From positions 1-10,379 of the forward strand of contig JNEM01012238.1 of NCBI GenBank assembly GCA_000697335.1: a stretch of 10,379 nt of DNA, written 5' to 3'. Below, one piece after another: positions 8,655 to 10,379 of the stretch (the stretch's first letter is position 1; each line of letters begins with the position of its first letter). Made by a program: the position numbers and the translations under genes. Below the pieces are notes generated by a model. The model had not been told where the DNA came from. It saw only the letters and a program-made list of their open reading frames with translations, and ran no database searches. The DNA is from Conidiobolus incongruus B7586. Its lineage: Eukaryota > Entomophthoromycota > Entomophthoromycetes > Entomophthorales > Conidiobolaceae.

Positions 8655-8679
8655 GGTTATCCATATATGGTAACTAACC
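8655..8679. promoter_or_regulatory. CArG-like palindrome CCATATATGG in a near-palindromic context
   Basis: CCATATATGG (8661-8670) is a perfect 10-bp palindrome matching the CC(A/T)6GG consensus bound by SRF/Mcm1-type MADS-box factors. It is flanked by GGTTAT on the left and TAACTAACC on the right, which extends the symmetry imperfectly. It lies 1.3 kb upstream of the LisH gene, so any link to a promoter is uncertain. Confidence 0.35.
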
Positions 8680-8821
8680 AAACTCTTTGATATGATAGTA
8701 TTTTTGGATCGCTATTAAATAGTTGAAAGTTATTTTATTCAATAAAAATTAGATTAGAAATAAAATCATTATCTTTTTAATAGAATAACTTTTAAATACT
8801 CTAAACTACTGAAACAACCAA

Positions 8822-8853
8822 AATTCACTTTTTTAACTATTTAAAAGTGAATT
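8822..8853. repeat. Perfect 11-bp inverted repeat
   Basis: AATTCACTTTT (8822-8832) and AAAAGTGAATT (8843-8853) are exact reverse complements with a 10-base loop. It could form a hairpin in RNA or be a bidirectional 3'-end signal, but no adjacent gene supports either. Confidence 0.6.
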
Positions 8854-9193
8854 ATTAAAAATCAGCTATTCTTAGTCGAATTCTTTAATTTCGTGAATAT
8901 ACAATGAATATTGAATTATATTGAATTGAAGAGGAATTTGTAATATTTTCAAATTTTTTGCACAGTTAAGAGATTCGGCGTAATGACCATTTATAGGAAT
9001 TTTTCTTTTCTTTTTCATATAATAGAAATTTAATTTTAAAACTTGATTAAATCACCGGACTAATTGTTCAACCTGAGCTATTATAAAGAGTTGAATACTA
9101 ATTTGGTAATGATGGATACATTTAACTCGATATATTAGAATGATTCTATTACAAGGATTGATTACTATTAAAAGAAATATTAAAAAATATGAA

Positions 9194-9259
9194 GAACCAT
9201 ATAATCCTATAAATTTATGAATTTTTATTGTGTTAGCATTATATTGTATTATATGGTTC
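9194..9259. repeat. Perfect 12-bp inverted repeat pair
   Basis: GAACCATATAAT (9194-9205) and ATTATATGGTTC (9248-9259) are exact reverse complements with 42 bases between. No target duplication or known terminal inverted repeat family is recognised, so calling it a miniature transposon would be speculative. Confidence 0.6.
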
Positions 9260-9862
9260 ATTTACTATTAATTTTGAATTTTATAATATATTTTAGAAAA
9301 AATTGATTAGTGTAATTAGCCAGTCATATTGAGATTTGGTGAAAATTATAGTGGACTAAAATCTATCAAGTGGATTAAACCAATATCGAAAATTCAATAT
9401 AAATGAAATCGATAATTTTCATTATTGAATATTATAGTTTTCAAACTAATATTTAATAATATCAGATTCATTTCTAAATGAACAATCAAGATTCCCAATT
9501 ATACTTAGCAAAATATCTTTGAATTCTAACTTAATCTTTCAGATTTGTCAATTTTTTTCTCAAATTTGATCACATTATTCCAATTCTACCAATTAAATCT
9601 ATGCTTGATTCGTGCATAACTTGGATTTTGGATTTTTATTGGCTTTAAAAAATATTTGTTTCGATGAACCAACTCGATTAAGACAAGATATAGTCTATAA
9701 ATTATATAAAAATCTTTTGATTCTGCTATACTACCAAGAATTATTGATTTATATTAATGAATAAAAATTTGAGATGATGGACTGTTCAAAATCCAATCAA
9801 ATATATCCCTTCATAAGCTCAGTGTGAAAATCCAGGTTATGCCACTATAATGAAAGAATATG

Positions 9863-9888
9863 ATTGGTTATTATAAAAAGTAACCAAT
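9863..9888 (+). promoter_or_regulatory. Inverted CCAAT boxes enclosing a TATA-like element, upstream of the LisH gene
   Basis: ATTGGTTA (9863-9870) and TAACCAAT (9881-9888) form a perfect 8-bp inverted repeat; each arm carries a CCAAT box, the core bound by the fungal HAP/CBF complex. The loop between them contains TATAAAAAG (9872-9880). The whole element lies 80-106 bp upstream of the ATG at 9969, a suitable distance for a core promoter. Function is inferred. Confidence 0.5.
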
Positions 9889-9968
9889 TTTTATTGAATT
9901 TGATTCATTCCTTCAATATCATGGTCGTTGCTTGTTCTTTTAAATATTACTTTGTAAATTTTTAAACG

Positions 9969-10379
9969 ATGATGTCAACACCAAGGTCAACGAACCATAA
10001 TAACAATAATAATAACAATAATAACAACAATACATCCAACAATGTTGATCAAGCCTTGATTACGTACATTTTTGACTATTGCTTAAAGAGGAACCTAAAG
10101 GATACTGCAGCCGCGCTTCAATTAGAAGCGAATATTAGTTTTAATGATAACCCTATCCGCTTTGATACTCCAGAAGGCTTCTTAAAAGATTGGTGGAACT
10201 GTTTTTGGAACGTTTTTCATGCTTCTGTTTCAAACCAGCCCCATTCTGACCTCGGAGTATATTTAGAAAAGATCAGAACAACATCAGAAGGTAATGCTCC
10301 TCCTTTTCCATTTGGAGCTTCTCCAGAATCTGATTCCAATAATTCTTCTGGTGTTAAAAATACTCCTCTTCAAACTTTA
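9969..10379 (+). CDS. LisH-domain transcriptional regulator, FLO8/SOM1/SSBP-like (5' part, runs off window)
   Basis: The frame is open from ATG 9969 to the window end: 137 residues without an intron or stop. After an Asn-rich start (NH followed by eleven Asn, coded by mixed AAT/AAC) comes a LisH motif at about residues 28-56 (QALITYIFDYCLKRNLKDT, then AAALQLEANI). It is followed by DTPEGFLKDWWNCFWNVFHA (66-85), very like the PPGFL-x-x-WW-x-x-FWD signature shared by fungal FLO8/SOM1, animal SSBP/SSDP and plant LEUNIG LUFS domains. These are nuclear co-regulators or activators that dimerise through LisH; in yeasts and moulds FLO8/SOM1 acts in cAMP-PKA-controlled development and adhesion. The remainder is Ser/Pro/Asn-rich linker. 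A second ATG at 9972 immediately follows the first; either could be the start. The domain call is firm, but the exact orthologue cannot be fixed without the rest of the gene. Confidence 0.88.
   Translation, partial: MMSTPRSTNHNNNNNNNNNNNTSNNVDQALITYIFDYCLKRNLKDTAAALQLEANISFNDNPIRFDTPEGFLKDWWNCFWNVFHASVSNQPHSDLGVYLEKIRTTSEGNAPPFPFGASPESDSNNSSGVKNTPLQTL

Larger units (their letters stand above)
7578..9968. other. Long AT-rich intergenic region without recognisable genes
   Basis: About 2.4 kb separates the lipase stop from the LisH gene. I see no conserved protein, tRNA or transposon coding sequence. The open frame on the minus strand at 9052-9261 is a hydrophobic, Ile/Asn-rich product of base composition and is not called. 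Several perfect inverted repeats are listed separately. The left end contains the lipase 3' untranslated region; the last few hundred bases should hold the promoter of the LisH gene. Confidence 0.6.

Noticed and set aside
9052-9261. 69-codon hydrophobic open frame on the minus strand
   Set aside because: It looks like a product of base composition, overlaps an inverted repeat and has no known domain.
9340-9421. 10-bp inverted repeat TGAAAATTAT/ATAATTTTCA
   Set aside because: Nearly pure A/T arms 62 bases apart are expected by chance in this composition.
9969-10379. LIS1/NudF, which would have paired with NudC at the other end of the window
   Set aside because: The LisH motif is followed by the GFL-x-x-WW-x-x-FW signature of FLO8/SOM1/SSBP proteins, not by the coiled coil and WD40 repeats of LIS1.

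Overview
The window looks like nuclear DNA of an extremely AT-rich fungus, probably an early-diverging (zoosporic or zygomycete-grade) lineage. The evidence is protein content, very short spliceosomal introns (51-63 nt, GTAAAT-like donors, TTTAG/CTTAG acceptors, some with a CACTAAC/TACTAAT-like branch site), gene islands of moderate GC in long intergenic DNA of very high AT, and a FLO8/SOM1-like LisH protein. The species cannot be named from the sequence.

Layout. 1-986: AT-rich DNA with no gene seen. 987-1532 (-): a complete intronless NudC, a CS-domain co-chaperone linked to dynein/LIS1. 1685-1756 (-): a tRNA-Glu(UUC) gene or recently decayed copy with a T5 Pol III terminator. 1764-2323 (-): a GC-richer, TG...CA-bounded block with a TATA box and pyrimidine-rich leader, read as a solo LTR fossil 7 bp upstream of the tRNA. 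2324-3179: intergenic. 3180-4265 (+): TFIIF beta subunit (Tfg2/RAP30) with a UAG inside the conserved winged-helix domain and an uncertain splice near 3416-3565. 4266-5169: intergenic. 5170-7577 (+): an 11-exon DDHD-domain phospholipase; the assembled model is 1860 nt with no internal stop (619 aa) and includes a 14-nt microexon. 7578-9968: about 2.4 kb of gene-free AT-rich DNA with a few perfect inverted repeats and, at its right end, a TATA-like box enclosed by inverted CCAAT boxes. 9969-10379 (+): the 5' part of a LisH transcriptional regulator gene that leaves the window.

The protein genes are unrelated housekeeping functions (dynein-linked chaperone, Pol II initiation, lipid turnover, transcriptional control), so this is ordinary eukaryotic gene order rather than a cluster or operon. 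I see no convincing new multigene system. The points most worth checking are the interrupted TFIIF-beta frame, the microexon coding the PYDP motif, and the LTR placed at a Pol III start site.
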